This document shows positions 49,480 to 58,583 of a stretch of 64,000 nucleotides of DNA, piece by piece. The stretch is from contig JAWRJQ010000014.1 of assembly GCA_040307385.1 (NCBI GenBank), forward strand, positions 14,143 to 78,142, in the 5' to 3' direction. Under the pieces are notes generated by a model, which was not told the DNA's origin, did no database searches, and was given only the letters and a program-made list of their open reading frames with translations. The position numbers were made by a program, and so were the translations under genes. Source of the stretch: RUG721 sp040307385 (lineage in GTDB: Bacteria; Actinomycetota; Coriobacteriia; Coriobacteriales; Atopobiaceae). The first letter of the stretch is position 1. Each line of letters opens with the position of its first letter.

Positions 49480-50187
49480 TTACTCTACATAATCATCGCA
49501 GTTAGAACGCGATATAGCGGACGCATGTGCCGCTTCGAGGATGTCGTGGGCGACGCGGTGGGCAAGCGCGGGCGCATAGCCCTTTGAGGCGAGGAGCCTC
49601 ATGAGCTTTTGAAAGTCGTTCTTGCCGTTGAGAACCTTTCGGGAAGCGATGGCGTAGGCACGCTCGTAGTCGAGCTCATCGGAGAAGAACTCGTCGGGCC
49701 AACCGGGAACGGATGCAGCCGGAACACCCTTACGTTCAAGTTCACGTTGAATGCGCTCCCTCCCCCATCCAGCATTGATCTTACTGCGGATGAAGACCTC
49801 GCCGAAGCGCGCATCGTCGATAAGGCGGAGACGCTCGGCGCGCTCGAGAACGCTTGCTCGGACCGCACGGGAGAACCCGTCGTCGCCGAGCTTTGCCGCG
49901 GCATCGTGAGCGGAGTAGTCGCGCATGTTGATGAGGCCCAGCAGACGCTTCCACGCGCACGCTTCCTCGATGTCTGCCACCAGAGAGCGCAATGCTGCCA
50001 TGCTTGCGGGATGCAGCTCGTCGTTGTCTTGAAGCTTCTTGAGGGCGCGTGCGACGGAAGCAGGCACGTTAAGGCGCTCGGACGATGAGCCGAATTGAGC
50101 GGAGACCAGCCCCTTGGGTTTAACGCGCCCAAGGGACCGACCGCGTGAATCGGGCACCTCGATGGTTATGGAAAGCGTTTCTGCCAC
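49480..50187 (-). CDS. recX: Regulatory protein RecX
   Basis: About 235 residues. Modulates RecA filaments. RecX helical repeats are visible (INMRDYSAHDAAAKL; ERAERLRLIDDARFGEVFIR; GWGRERIQRELERKGV). The N-terminal 60 residues are a non-conserved extension. It lies 18 bases after recA on the same strand, so it is co-transcribed and SOS-induced. Confidence 0.92.
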   Translation of the reverse strand: MAETLSITIEVPDSRGRSLGRVKPKGLVSAQFGSSSERLNVPASVARALKKLQDNDELHPASMAALRSLVADIEEACAWKRLLGLINMRDYSAHDAAAKLGDDGFSRAVRASVLERAERLRLIDDARFGEVFIRSKINAGWGRERIQRELERKGVPAASVPGWPDEFFSDELDYERAYAIASRKVLNGKNDFQKLMRLLASKGYAPALAHRVAHDILEAAHASAISRSNCDDYVE

Positions 50188-50205
50188 AGGTGCGGGGTTA
50201 CGGCG

Positions 50206-51303
50206 CTAGGCCTGCGGGGCCTGCTCGGCATCGAGCACGACGGGGGACCCCACCTCATCGTCGTCGAACTCAAGGCCGACCTTCTTGCGGACGCTCTCCT
50301 CGATCTCGGCGAGCAGATGCGGATTGACGCGCAGAAACTCCTTTGCAGCCTCGCGACCCTGGCCGAGGCGTTCATCGCCATAGGCGTACCAGCTGCCCAT
50401 CTTATCGATGCAGCCGCACTCGACGGCCATGTCGAGGATGTTGCCCTCCTTGGAGATGCCCGTGCCGTACATGATGTCGAACTCCGCCTGCTTGAAAGGG
50501 GGCGCGACCTTGTTCTTGACCACCTTGACGCGCACGCGGTTGCCGACGACCTCGCCATCCTTCTTGATGCTGTCGACGCGGCGGATCTCCATGCGCACGG
50601 ATGCGAAGAAGCGCAGCGCCCTGCCTCCCGGCGTTGTTTCGGGATTGCCGTAGAACACGCCGATCTTCTCGCGGATCTGGTTGATGAAGATGCAGGTGGT
50701 ATTGGACTTGGACAGGGAACCGGCGAGCTTTCGGAGCGCCTGGCTCATGAGGCGGGCCTGTGCGCCCACCGTGGCATCGCCGATCTCGCCCTCGATCTCG
50801 GCGCGCGGCACGAGCGCGGCGACGGAGTCGATGACGACCACGTCGATGGCGCCCGACTTGACGAGCATGTCGCAGATCTCGAGCGCCTGCTCGCCTGAAT
50901 CGGGCTGGGAGATGAGCACGTCGTCGATGTCGACCCCGACGCGGGCAGCATAGCCCGGGTCGAGCGCATGCTCGGCGTCGATGAACGCGACGACGCCGCC
51001 GAGCGCCTGGGCCTCGGCGAGGATCTCGAGCGAGAGCGTGGTCTTGCCCGAGGACTCGGGACCGTAGATCTCGACGATGCGACCGCGCGGAACGCCGCCG
51101 ATGCCGAGCGCGACGTCGAGCGCGAGCGAACCCGTGGGAATGCCCTCGATCTCGAGCTGTGCGTCATCGTCGCCGAAGCGCATGATGGCGCCGGCACCGT
51201 ACTTGCCCTCGATCTCCTTCCGAGCGGCCTCGATGGCCTTGTCGCGCTCCGCGGTCTCGGTGATGGGCTTGACGGTTTGGACGGGTTGCTTTGTCTTTGC
51301 CAT
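50206..51303 (-). CDS. recA: Recombinase RecA
   Basis: About 365 residues. Homologous recombination and LexA coprotease. GPESSGKTT Walker A, VVVIDSVAAL Walker B, loop L2 region with NQIREKIGV and NPETTPGG. Start at 51303 is chosen for GGAGC upstream and the typical length; further upstream codons run into the promoter. A perfect SOS box lies 36-49 bases upstream of the start. Confidence 0.98.
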   Translation of the reverse strand: MAKTKQPVQTVKPITETAERDKAIEAARKEIEGKYGAGAIMRFGDDDAQLEIEGIPTGSLALDVALGIGGVPRGRIVEIYGPESSGKTTLSLEILAEAQALGGVVAFIDAEHALDPGYAARVGVDIDDVLISQPDSGEQALEICDMLVKSGAIDVVVIDSVAALVPRAEIEGEIGDATVGAQARLMSQALRKLAGSLSKSNTTCIFINQIREKIGVFYGNPETTPGGRALRFFASVRMEIRRVDSIKKDGEVVGNRVRVKVVKNKVAPPFKQAEFDIMYGTGISKEGNILDMAVECGCIDKMGSWYAYGDERLGQGREAAKEFLRVNPHLLAEIEESVRKKVGLEFDDDEVGSPVVLDAEQAPQA

Positions 51304-51330
51304 GGATGCTCCTGCCTTTCGACTCATTCG

Positions 51331-51359
51331 ATAGTATACGAACAACCGTTCGTAGTCAA
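51331..51359 (-). promoter_or_regulatory. recA promoter
   Basis: TTGACT (51359-51354), 17-base spacer, TACTAT (51336-51331). The whole SOS box lies in the spacer, so LexA and RNA polymerase cannot both bind. Confidence 0.85.
51339..51352. promoter_or_regulatory. LexA (SOS) box of recA, perfect
   Basis: CGAACAACCGTTCG matches the Gram-positive/actinobacterial consensus CGAACNNNNGTTCG at every fixed position. Confidence 0.93.
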
Positions 51360-51528
51360 CAGCTCTTCGTACAGCATAGGCGATGAATCTTGCGGGAGGC
51401 TGACAGCGCGCATGCGGGAGCCTTTCGCATCGCTTCAGGCTGCATCGCGCGCACCGCACCCGAGCTGTCGAAACAGCGGCAAGCGAAGGAACGTCCGCAG
51501 CGTGCGGTCGGAAAACGGAAAGATCCGA

Positions 51529-52023
51529 TTACGCAAGCCGTTCACACATGATGTCGAGCGCACGAGCGAGCGCACGGGCGCGGACCTCGCTGCGGCTGCC
51601 TGAGAACAGGGCGCATTCGCTCGATGTCCCGTCGGGCCCCGTCCAACCGAACCAGACGGTTCCCACGGGCTTTCCCGGCTCCGCCCCGCCCGGACCCGCT
51701 ATCCCGGTGACCGAGATAGCGAAATCGGCTCTCATGACCCGAACGGCACCCTCGGCCATGGCCTCGGCGCATTCTGACGAAACGGCCCCCCTGCCGTCCT
51801 CATACAGGATGCGCGGCGAAACGCCGAGAACATGCTCCTTGACATCGAGCATGTAGCTTGCGATGCCGCCTGCGAACGTGTCGGACGAACCCGGAATCTC
51901 GGTGAGCGCGGCAGCGACGAGGCCGCCCGTGCACGACTCGGCGCATGCGAGGCGCATGCCCTTGCCGCGCGCGAGCTCGAGCGCCTTTGCAGCGCGGTTG
52001 CAGATGGCACGGGAGAAGGCCAC
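51529..52023 (-). CDS. pncC: CinA C-terminal domain protein (NMN amidohydrolase, PncC-like)
   Basis: About 164 residues, consisting only of the CinA C-terminal domain: RLACAESCTGGLVAAALTEI, GGIASY and SVTGIAGPGG. The stand-alone form deamidates nicotinamide mononucleotide to NaMN. Full-length CinA has an additional N-terminal MoaB-like domain absent here. GTG start at 52023, with GGAG upstream inside the pgsA end. The order pgsA-cinA-recA is conserved widely. Confidence 0.9.
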   Translation of the reverse strand: MAFSRAICNRAAKALELARGKGMRLACAESCTGGLVAAALTEIPGSSDTFAGGIASYMLDVKEHVLGVSPRILYEDGRGAVSSECAEAMAEGAVRVMRADFAISVTGIAGPGGAEPGKPVGTVWFGWTGPDGTSSECALFSGSRSEVRARALARALDIMCERLA

Positions 52024-52025
52024 GG

Positions 52026-52625
52026 CTACTCCATGCTGCTGAGAGCGGGCCAGGATTTGACGAAGTAATCGATGCCCGACCAGGCCGTGAGCGCCACCGC
52101 AGCCGCCATGAGCACGATGTTCAGGGTGTGGAGCACCGTTGCAACGGGCCCTGCGGGCAATGCGGCATGGAGCAGGTATCCGCCGAGGGCGATCATCGTG
52201 ATGGCGGTCTTCGCCTTGCCCAGGTTGGATGCGGCGATGACGGTTCCCTGCGCGGCGACGACCATGCGCAACCCCGACACGAGGAACTCGCGCGCCACGA
52301 CCACGAGCATGACCCACGGCGAGCACATGCCGCGCACCAGCAGGAAGGAGAGCACGACGACGACCTCGAGCTTATCGGCGATGGGATCGAGGAACTTCCC
52401 GAACGTGGTCACCTCGTTGCGGCTGCGCGCCAAGTAGCCGTCGGCCTTGTCGGTGAACGAGAGGGCGACGTAGAGCAGGAATACGATGAACGCACCCCAT
52501 GAGAAGGACGTTCCATCGCCTGCGGGCACCGCCTCGGCGATGGCAAGCCAAAGGGGGACGCACACGACGCGTGCGATCGTGACGATGTTCGCCGGAGTTG
52601 CGATGCCGGATCTGCGCTCAGCCAT
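52026..52625 (-). CDS. pgsA: CDP-diacylglycerol-glycerol-3-phosphate 3-phosphatidyltransferase
   Basis: About 199 residues with about six membrane helices. CDP-alcohol motif DKADGYLARSR...GKFLDPIADK is complete. Makes phosphatidylglycerol phosphate, the precursor of phosphatidylglycerol. Assigned pgsA rather than the related gene at 31547 because of the rimO-pgsA-cinA-recA order. Nine bases after rimO. Confidence 0.92.
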   Translation of the reverse strand: MAERRSGIATPANIVTIARVVCVPLWLAIAEAVPAGDGTSFSWGAFIVFLLYVALSFTDKADGYLARSRNEVTTFGKFLDPIADKLEVVVVLSFLLVRGMCSPWVMLVVVAREFLVSGLRMVVAAQGTVIAASNLGKAKTAITMIALGGYLLHAALPAGPVATVLHTLNIVLMAAAVALTAWSGIDYFVKSWPALSSME

Positions 52626-52634
52626 AGGACTCCC

Positions 52635-53951
52635 CTATCCTTCGTCGATGATGCGGCCGACCAACTCGTAACAGAACGAGTCGACGAGCTCGACGGTCAC
52701 GATATCCCCCACAGCCGCCTCGCCGTCCTCGATATGGACGACGCCGTCGGAGTCGGGCGCTTGGAACCAGGTGTGCCCGATCAGCTCGTATCCGTCATCG
52801 GTCTGCTCGACACCGTCAATGATAACGTTCGCAACCTCCCCGATGTGCGAGGCGGTCGCAGCGAAGCCGGATTGCTCCGCGATATCGAGCAGACGCTGGG
52901 TGCGCTCGAGCTTGACGTCGTCGGGAATCTGGCCTGCAAGCCGCGCCGCACGGGTTCCCTCTTCGGGGGAAAACGCGAACACCGAGCAATAATCGAACGA
53001 TTCGGCCTCGAGGAAGCCCGCGAGCTCATCGGCTTCCGCATCCGTCTCGCCCGGAAAGCCCGCCATGGCCGTGGACCGCAGCACCATGCCGGGAATCTCC
53101 CGACGCAGGCGTGCGAACAGGTCGCGCAGCTGCTGGGCGGACCCGGAGCGGTTCATGGAGCGCAGCACGCGCGCGGAGCAGTGCTGGATGGGTATGTCGA
53201 TGTAGGGCAGCACGCAGGGAAGATCGCGTATGGCGGCGATAAGCTCCTCGGTCATGCCCTCGGGCTGCAGGTAGAGCACGCGGATCCACGCCCCATAGGG
53301 TTCGGCAAGCGCATTCATGGCCGCGAGCAGCTCGGAGAGCGTGGAGGGATCTTCGAAGTCGCTCCCCCAGATGCCGGTGTCCTGTCCGATGAGCACCAGC
53401 TCGCGCACGCCGCCGCGCAGCAGCGAGGAGGCCTCGGCGAGCAGCTCGTCGAGCGGACGCGAGGCGTAGCGGCCCCGGATATAGGGTATGGCGCAGAAGG
53501 AGCAGAAGCGGTTGCAGCCATCGGAGACCTTGAGATAGGCGCTCGCCCCCTCGACGGTGCGGAGAACGCCCGAAGCGGCGCATGCGGATGCGTCGAGCCC
53601 GAGGACGCCACGCACCGTCGACACGATGCCGTCTTCCTCGTCGTGGCGCACGAAGGCCGCAACCTCGGGCAGCTCTTCCGAAAGCTCGCCCGCATAGCGC
53701 GAGGGAACGCAGCCGCACATGATGATGGGAGCGGCGCGCACGCCGCGCGAGACCTCATCGGCGAGCGCGAGGGTGGTCTCGATGGACTCGGCGGTTGCCG
53801 ATGCGAGGAAGGAGCAGGTGTTGACGATGGCGACGTCCGCCTCCCCCGCATCCTGCGCCTCGCCGAAGCCCGCCGCGCAGAGCAACGCGCGCATGCGGTC
53901 GGTATCGACCTCGTTCTTGGCGCAGCCGAGCGTGATGTAGAGAACGCGCAT
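52635..53951 (-). CDS. rimO: Ribosomal protein S12 methylthiotransferase
   Basis: About 438 residues. Radical SAM enzyme that methylthiolates an Asp of ribosomal protein S12. N-terminal LGCAKNEVDTDRM, radical SAM CNRFCSFCAIPYIRG and a C-terminal TRAM domain. RimO is distinguished from MiaB by the N-terminal CAKNxVD pattern. ATG 53951 is chosen because MRVLYITLGC is the family start; seven bases from yajQ. Confidence 0.95.
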   Translation of the reverse strand: MRVLYITLGCAKNEVDTDRMRALLCAAGFGEAQDAGEADVAIVNTCSFLASATAESIETTLALADEVSRGVRAAPIIMCGCVPSRYAGELSEELPEVAAFVRHDEEDGIVSTVRGVLGLDASACAASGVLRTVEGASAYLKVSDGCNRFCSFCAIPYIRGRYASRPLDELLAEASSLLRGGVRELVLIGQDTGIWGSDFEDPSTLSELLAAMNALAEPYGAWIRVLYLQPEGMTEELIAAIRDLPCVLPYIDIPIQHCSARVLRSMNRSGSAQQLRDLFARLRREIPGMVLRSTAMAGFPGETDAEADELAGFLEAESFDYCSVFAFSPEEGTRAARLAGQIPDDVKLERTQRLLDIAEQSGFAATASHIGEVANVIIDGVEQTDDGYELIGHTWFQAPDSDGVVHIEDGEAAVGDIVTVELVDSFCYELVGRIIDEG

Positions 53952-53958
53952 GGAACCC

Positions 53959-54456
53959 CTAACGGTAGTTCTCGAACTGGAGGGGCTGGCCATAGTCCTG
54001 CTCGCGCAGAAAGGCGATGACCGCCTGGAGGGCGTCTTTCGAAGGAGAGCTCACGCGGAGCTTCTCGCCTTCGATGGCCGCCTTGACCTTGAGCTTCGAG
54101 TCGCGGATATCCTTCGAGATGCGCTTGGCGGTGTCGGCGTCGATGCCCCTCACCATGCGTCCCTCCTGGCGGACCGACATGCCCGCCGCAGGCTGGGGCG
54201 CATCCATGCGCAGCGCGGCGAGGTCGATGCCGCGACGCACGAGCTTGGAGCCGAGCACATCGACCACCTGGCCCGCCACGAAATCGGAGGGCGCCGTGAT
54301 GAGAAAGCTGCCGTCCTTGCGTGAGAACTCGATGGCAGCGCCCGACCCCTTGAGGTCGTAGCGCTGCGCGAGCTCGCGCACGGTTTGCTGATACGCGTTA
54401 TCGACTTCCTGCATATCGACATCGGACACGATGTCGAAACTCGAATCCTTGGCCAT
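53959..54456 (-). CDS. yajQ: YajQ family protein (DUF520)
   Basis: About 165 residues. Starts MAKDSSFDIVSDVD and contains NAYQQTVRELAQRYDLKGS and ISKDIRDSKLKVKAAIEGE, conserved throughout the family of tandem RNP-like folds. Members bind nucleotides or RNA, and one has been described as a cyclic-di-GMP effector; the function here is unknown. It lies between a RodZ-like gene and rimO, 16 and seven bases away. Confidence 0.93.
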   Translation of the reverse strand: MAKDSSFDIVSDVDMQEVDNAYQQTVRELAQRYDLKGSGAAIEFSRKDGSFLITAPSDFVAGQVVDVLGSKLVRRGIDLAALRMDAPQPAAGMSVRQEGRMVRGIDADTAKRISKDIRDSKLKVKAAIEGEKLRVSSPSKDALQAVIAFLREQDYGQPLQFENYR

Positions 54457-54472
54457 GGAGCGTCCTTTCCGA

Positions 54473-56104
54473 TCAGCCCACGTACGGCGTGCCGTCCGCG
54501 GGGTTGAGCTTGGCGCCCGTCTCGGGATCGATGCAGTAGAGGTTGCCGTTGGTGTGGTCGATGTAGATGTCGTACCCATTATAGGTGTACTGGTACTCGT
54601 CGCCGTCGGTGTTCGTCGAGGGCTTCTCCTCGCTTTCGGCGGGTTCTGCGGCGGGCTGCTCATCGGAAGCGGGCTCATCGGCGGAGGGAGTCTCGGCGGA
54701 AGCGGAGTCGTCCTTCTTATCGTTGACGGTCGCCGGCTGAGGCGGTCCGTCGACGGTGATGGTGCCCACGCCCGAGGTCTTCATCTCGAACTGGCGCTGC
54801 TCGCCATTGACGAAGACGCTCACGGCGGAGGTATCGCCTGCGCGTACGACGAGCTGGTTCTTGACGTCGAAAGTCTGCTCCCAAGGGCCGTTGACGGTAT
54901 CGGCGATGACGCTCTCCCCATCTGCCGTGATCTCGAGCCACGAAACCTGGCCGTCGGCCACGGTGACCCGCACCGTCACGACGGTAGGCTCCTCGGGTTT
55001 GTCGGCCACGACGGGTGCGGCGGGCGTCTGCTCGCTTGCGCCATCCCCCGCATCGGCCGCCGTTCCGTCGGCGGCATCGGCGCCGTCGTCGGTCTGCGCG
55101 GGGGTGACGCCCACGGTGCGGCCGGCCTCGACCTCCGTGCCGGTGTTGGAGACGCAGCTCTTGATGGAGAAGATCGCGATGACCGTGAGGATGAGCCCGA
55201 GGGCGACCACGATCGTGAAGAGCGCATGGCGGGCATCGCTGAACCAGCTGACGATGGCGCCCACGACGCCGTCTGCGGAAGGCTGGCCGTCGCGGCGTCC
55301 GTACGGATCATGCGGGCGCATGCGCGTGCGGTCGATGTTGGGGCGCTCGATGGAGGCGATAGTATGCGCCGATCTGCGCCCTGCCTGGGAGGATGCGGCC
55401 TCATAGGGCACGGCCTCGCTGTCGAAGGCGCGATCGTCGCGATACTGGTCGCGCAGGACGCTGCGCGTGGTGATGTCGTCACGGCGCAGCGCCCGTCCGT
55501 TCCTGCGCTGCCCGTCGCCGTCGCGGCGCCGTCCTGCAGCGGTGCGGGGCCGATCGGCCCCGTAAACGGTCTCGTCGGCGCGGCTCGCGGCATAATCGGA
55601 TCCATAGGGAGAGTTCGCGCCCGGCATGGACGTGGACATGGGAACGGCGGCGCCGGTCGTGCGCGCGTGCACGCCCGAGGTGGTGGCGAAGGCGCCGTAA
55701 TCGCCCATGGGACCGCCGGCGGTCGGCAGGTAGGACTGCAGCTGCACATATGCCTTAGGCCGCGATTCGCTCTCGTTGGGAACGTCGTAGCCTTCGATGA
55801 TGCGGCCCGAGCGCGTGTCGCGGGTGCGTCGGCGCAGATCGTGCGACGAGGATCCGTGGATGTACTCGTACAGCTCCTCGGAGTACATATCGACGATCTC
55901 GCGCGGAGACAGGCCCAGGTAGCGGGCGTACGAGGCGAGCATGCCCTGGGCGTAGCCGCTCTTGGGCATGTTCTCGAAATCGCCTTCCTCGAACGCGATG
56001 AGAACCGATTCCTTCAGCTTGAGAACCGATGACGCCTGCTCGATCGTCAAACCGAGCTCCCTGCGCTTGTTGCTGAGCGTTTCGGAAAACCTTAGGCGAG
56101 CCAC
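54473..56104 (-). CDS. RodZ-like helix-turn-helix membrane protein
   Basis: About 543 residues. An N-terminal HTH_25 domain (FSETLSNKRRELGLTIEQAS), a long Arg/Asp/Ser-rich disordered cytoplasmic segment (about 110-300), one membrane helix (ALFTIVVALGLILTVIAIFS), and an extracellular part with a DUF4115-type beta domain (about 385-470) and an acidic tail ending in a short repeat-like YNGYDIYIDHTNGNLYCID. RodZ links MreB to cell-wall synthesis, but no mreB is seen here. The middle and tail are longer than usual. GTG start follows GGGAGG by nine bases; one base from ftsK. Confidence 0.82.
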   Translation of the reverse strand: MARLRFSETLSNKRRELGLTIEQASSVLKLKESVLIAFEEGDFENMPKSGYAQGMLASYARYLGLSPREIVDMYSEELYEYIHGSSSHDLRRRTRDTRSGRIIEGYDVPNESESRPKAYVQLQSYLPTAGGPMGDYGAFATTSGVHARTTGAAVPMSTSMPGANSPYGSDYAASRADETVYGADRPRTAAGRRRDGDGQRRNGRALRRDDITTRSVLRDQYRDDRAFDSEAVPYEAASSQAGRRSAHTIASIERPNIDRTRMRPHDPYGRRDGQPSADGVVGAIVSWFSDARHALFTIVVALGLILTVIAIFSIKSCVSNTGTEVEAGRTVGVTPAQTDDGADAADGTAADAGDGASEQTPAAPVVADKPEEPTVVTVRVTVADGQVSWLEITADGESVIADTVNGPWEQTFDVKNQLVVRAGDTSAVSVFVNGEQRQFEMKTSGVGTITVDGPPQPATVNDKKDDSASAETPSADEPASDEQPAAEPAESEEKPSTNTDGDEYQYTYNGYDIYIDHTNGNLYCIDPETGAKLNPADGTPYVG

Positions 56105-56105
56105 G

Positions 56106-58577
56106 TTACTCAACCTCCCGATAGTGCGCCTCGGCCTGGCGAAGCTCCTCCAAGCCTTCGGCATCGAGCAGGACATCACGGGGCTTGGAGCCGTTGGGCG
56201 GTCCTACGACGCCCTTGGCCTCGAGCATGTCCATGATACGACCAGCTCTAGCGTACCCTACAGCGAGCTGACGTTGCAGCCCGGACGTGGAACCCAACTG
56301 GGATTCCACGACAATCTTCGCAGCTTCCCACACGAGGGGATCGTCATCGCGGTTCTCGGGATCGCCCGCCGCTCCGGGCTGGGAGGGTGCCACGAGCGAC
56401 AGGATATCCTCGTGGTAGTCGGCCGCAGCCTGGGTGCGGATGAATTCGACGGTCTTCTCGATCTCCTCGTCTGAGACGAAGCAGCCCTGCGCGCGCTTGG
56501 GCCTGCGCCCGCGCAGCTTGATCAGCATGTCGCCGTTGCCCAACAGCCGCTCGGCGCCGGTCTGGTCGAGGATGATGCGGGAGTTCATGCCGTTATCGAC
56601 CGAGAGGGCCACGCGGTTGTCGATGTTGGCCTTGATGAGGCCGGTGACCACGTCGGCCGAGGGGCGCTGCGTGGCCACGATGAGGTGGATGCCCGCCGCA
56701 CGGCCGAGCTGCGCGATGCGCACGATGGAGCTCTCGACGTCCTTGCCCGCCACCATCATGAGGTCGGCGAGCTCGTCGATGACGATGACGAAATAGGGCA
56801 TGTGGACGGGCTTGTTCTCGGATTCCTCGAACTTGCCGCTCGTGATGACCTTGTTGTACGACTTGATGTCGCGCACCTTGTAGTGCTCGAACACCTTGAG
56901 GCGCCGCTCCATCTCGGTGACGCCCCACTGCAGCGCGCTCGCCGCCTGGCGCGGTTCGGTGACCACGGGGACGTAGAGGTGCGGAAGGCCCGCGTAGCCC
57001 GTGAACTCGACGCGCTTGGGATCGACCATGATCAGGCGCACCTGATCGGGCGTGGCGCGCATGAGGATCGACATGACGATGGAGTTGAGCATGACCGATT
57101 TGCCCGAACCGGTGGTGCCGGCGACGAGCAGGTGCGGCAGCGTGGCGAGATCGACCACGATGGGCTTGCCCTCGGAGTCGCGGCCGAAGGCGGCCTCGAG
57201 GGGGCCGTCCTGCGCGAACGGCAGGACGTCCGCCAGATGGACGGAGTTGCGGGCATCGTTGGGGATCTCGATGCCCACCTGCGAGGTGCCGGGGATGGGC
57301 GCGAAGATGCGCACCGATTTTGCGGCGAGCGACAGGGCGATGTCGTCTTCGAGGTTGGTGATCTTGTTCACGCGCTCGCCCTCGCCCGGCGAGATCTTGA
57401 AGGTGGTGACCGAGGGGCCCGCCGTCCAACCGGTTACCTTGGAGGTCAGGCCGAACTCCTCGAGCGTGGACTGGAGCTTGCGCGCGGTGGCGGCGAGCTC
57501 GTCGTCGCTGGTCGCCGACTGGGACGAGGTGGGATTGGAGGCGAGGATGTCGAGCGGCGGAAGCTGATACGACTCGTCGCCGTCGCCCGGGCGCGCGATG
57601 ACCGACGCTCCCGCGAGAAAGGCGGGGACGTTCTCCTGCTTGGACGGCTTCTTCTCCCTCTTCTTCGCCTTCCGGTCGAGCTTGACCGTCTCGACGTCAT
57701 CGGCCTGCTCCACGGGCAGCGTGGTGTCGGCGTAGTCGATCATATCGTCGTCGAAGGGCAGCGCGCCGGAAGCGGGCTCGAGCTCGGGATCGAGCAGCTT
57801 GGCCTGGCTACGCTGGCGCTTGAGCACCGTCGTCTTGCGTTCTCCGATGAAGGACGTCTTGGAGGAGCCGGAGTCGGCGAAGAGGGCTTCCTGCTGCGCC
57901 ATGGCGCGGGCCCGTTGCTCGGCAGCGCGTTCCGCACGCTCTTCCCTGCGCTGCTCGAGGCGCTCGCGTGCGGCCTCCGTTGCCTCGGAGGCTCTCATGC
58001 GCAGGCGCGTGACGACGCCCGAGATGGAGAAGCCGCACACCACGATGCCCGCAATGATCATGCCCGCGAGCACGACGTTGCCGATGGCGGGACCCACGAG
58101 CTTGAGAAGGAGCCAGGCGATACCGCCGCCCACATAGCCTCCGGCGCCCTCGAGGACGCCCGGGGTTATGACGGCGTCGGGCGCGAGCGCGGCTTCGGGA
58201 AGGTTGATGGAGAGCAGGGCCAGGATGGCGAGGACGATGAGCAGCAAGCCGAGAGCGGCGCGGCCCGAGATGGGGCCCTCCTCATCGATGAAGAAGGTCG
58301 CGGCAAAAACGAAGAGGGCTACGGGAAACAGCAGGGCTCCCGTGCCGAAGCAGCTCACGAGCGCGTCGGAGACCGTGCGCGTGACGATGGCCGTAGACGG
58401 GCTGATGAGCGAGATGAACATGGCGATGGCGAGCACCGCCACCACGACGCCCACGATGTCGTTGCGCGTGGAATCCCAGCTCGTATCGACGGCCGATGCG
58501 CGCTGGGAGCGCTTGGGCGCGGACTGCTTTGATCTGCTCGATTTAGAGGCTGCGTTTGATCTGCGTTTTTGTGCCAT
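56106..58577 (-). CDS. ftsK: DNA translocase FtsK/SpoIIIE
   Basis: About 823 residues. Basic N-terminus, four to five membrane helices (about 40-185), a charged linker (about 200-330), the translocase motor with GTTGSGKS Walker A and FVIVIDELADLMM Walker B, and a C-terminal gamma winged helix (LQRQLAVGYARAGRIMDMLE) that reads KOPS-like sites. Moves chromosome ends through the division septum. Six bases from rnj. Confidence 0.96.
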   Translation of the reverse strand: MAQKRRSNAASKSSRSKQSAPKRSQRASAVDTSWDSTRNDIVGVVVAVLAIAMFISLISPSTAIVTRTVSDALVSCFGTGALLFPVALFVFAATFFIDEEGPISGRAALGLLLIVLAILALLSINLPEAALAPDAVITPGVLEGAGGYVGGGIAWLLLKLVGPAIGNVVLAGMIIAGIVVCGFSISGVVTRLRMRASEATEAARERLEQRREERAERAAEQRARAMAQQEALFADSGSSKTSFIGERKTTVLKRQRSQAKLLDPELEPASGALPFDDDMIDYADTTLPVEQADDVETVKLDRKAKKREKKPSKQENVPAFLAGASVIARPGDGDESYQLPPLDILASNPTSSQSATSDDELAATARKLQSTLEEFGLTSKVTGWTAGPSVTTFKISPGEGERVNKITNLEDDIALSLAAKSVRIFAPIPGTSQVGIEIPNDARNSVHLADVLPFAQDGPLEAAFGRDSEGKPIVVDLATLPHLLVAGTTGSGKSVMLNSIVMSILMRATPDQVRLIMVDPKRVEFTGYAGLPHLYVPVVTEPRQAASALQWGVTEMERRLKVFEHYKVRDIKSYNKVITSGKFEESENKPVHMPYFVIVIDELADLMMVAGKDVESSIVRIAQLGRAAGIHLIVATQRPSADVVTGLIKANIDNRVALSVDNGMNSRIILDQTGAERLLGNGDMLIKLRGRRPKRAQGCFVSDEEIEKTVEFIRTQAAADYHEDILSLVAPSQPGAAGDPENRDDDPLVWEAAKIVVESQLGSTSGLQRQLAVGYARAGRIMDMLEAKGVVGPPNGSKPRDVLLDAEGLEELRQAEAHYREVE

Positions 58578-58583
58578 GGAACC

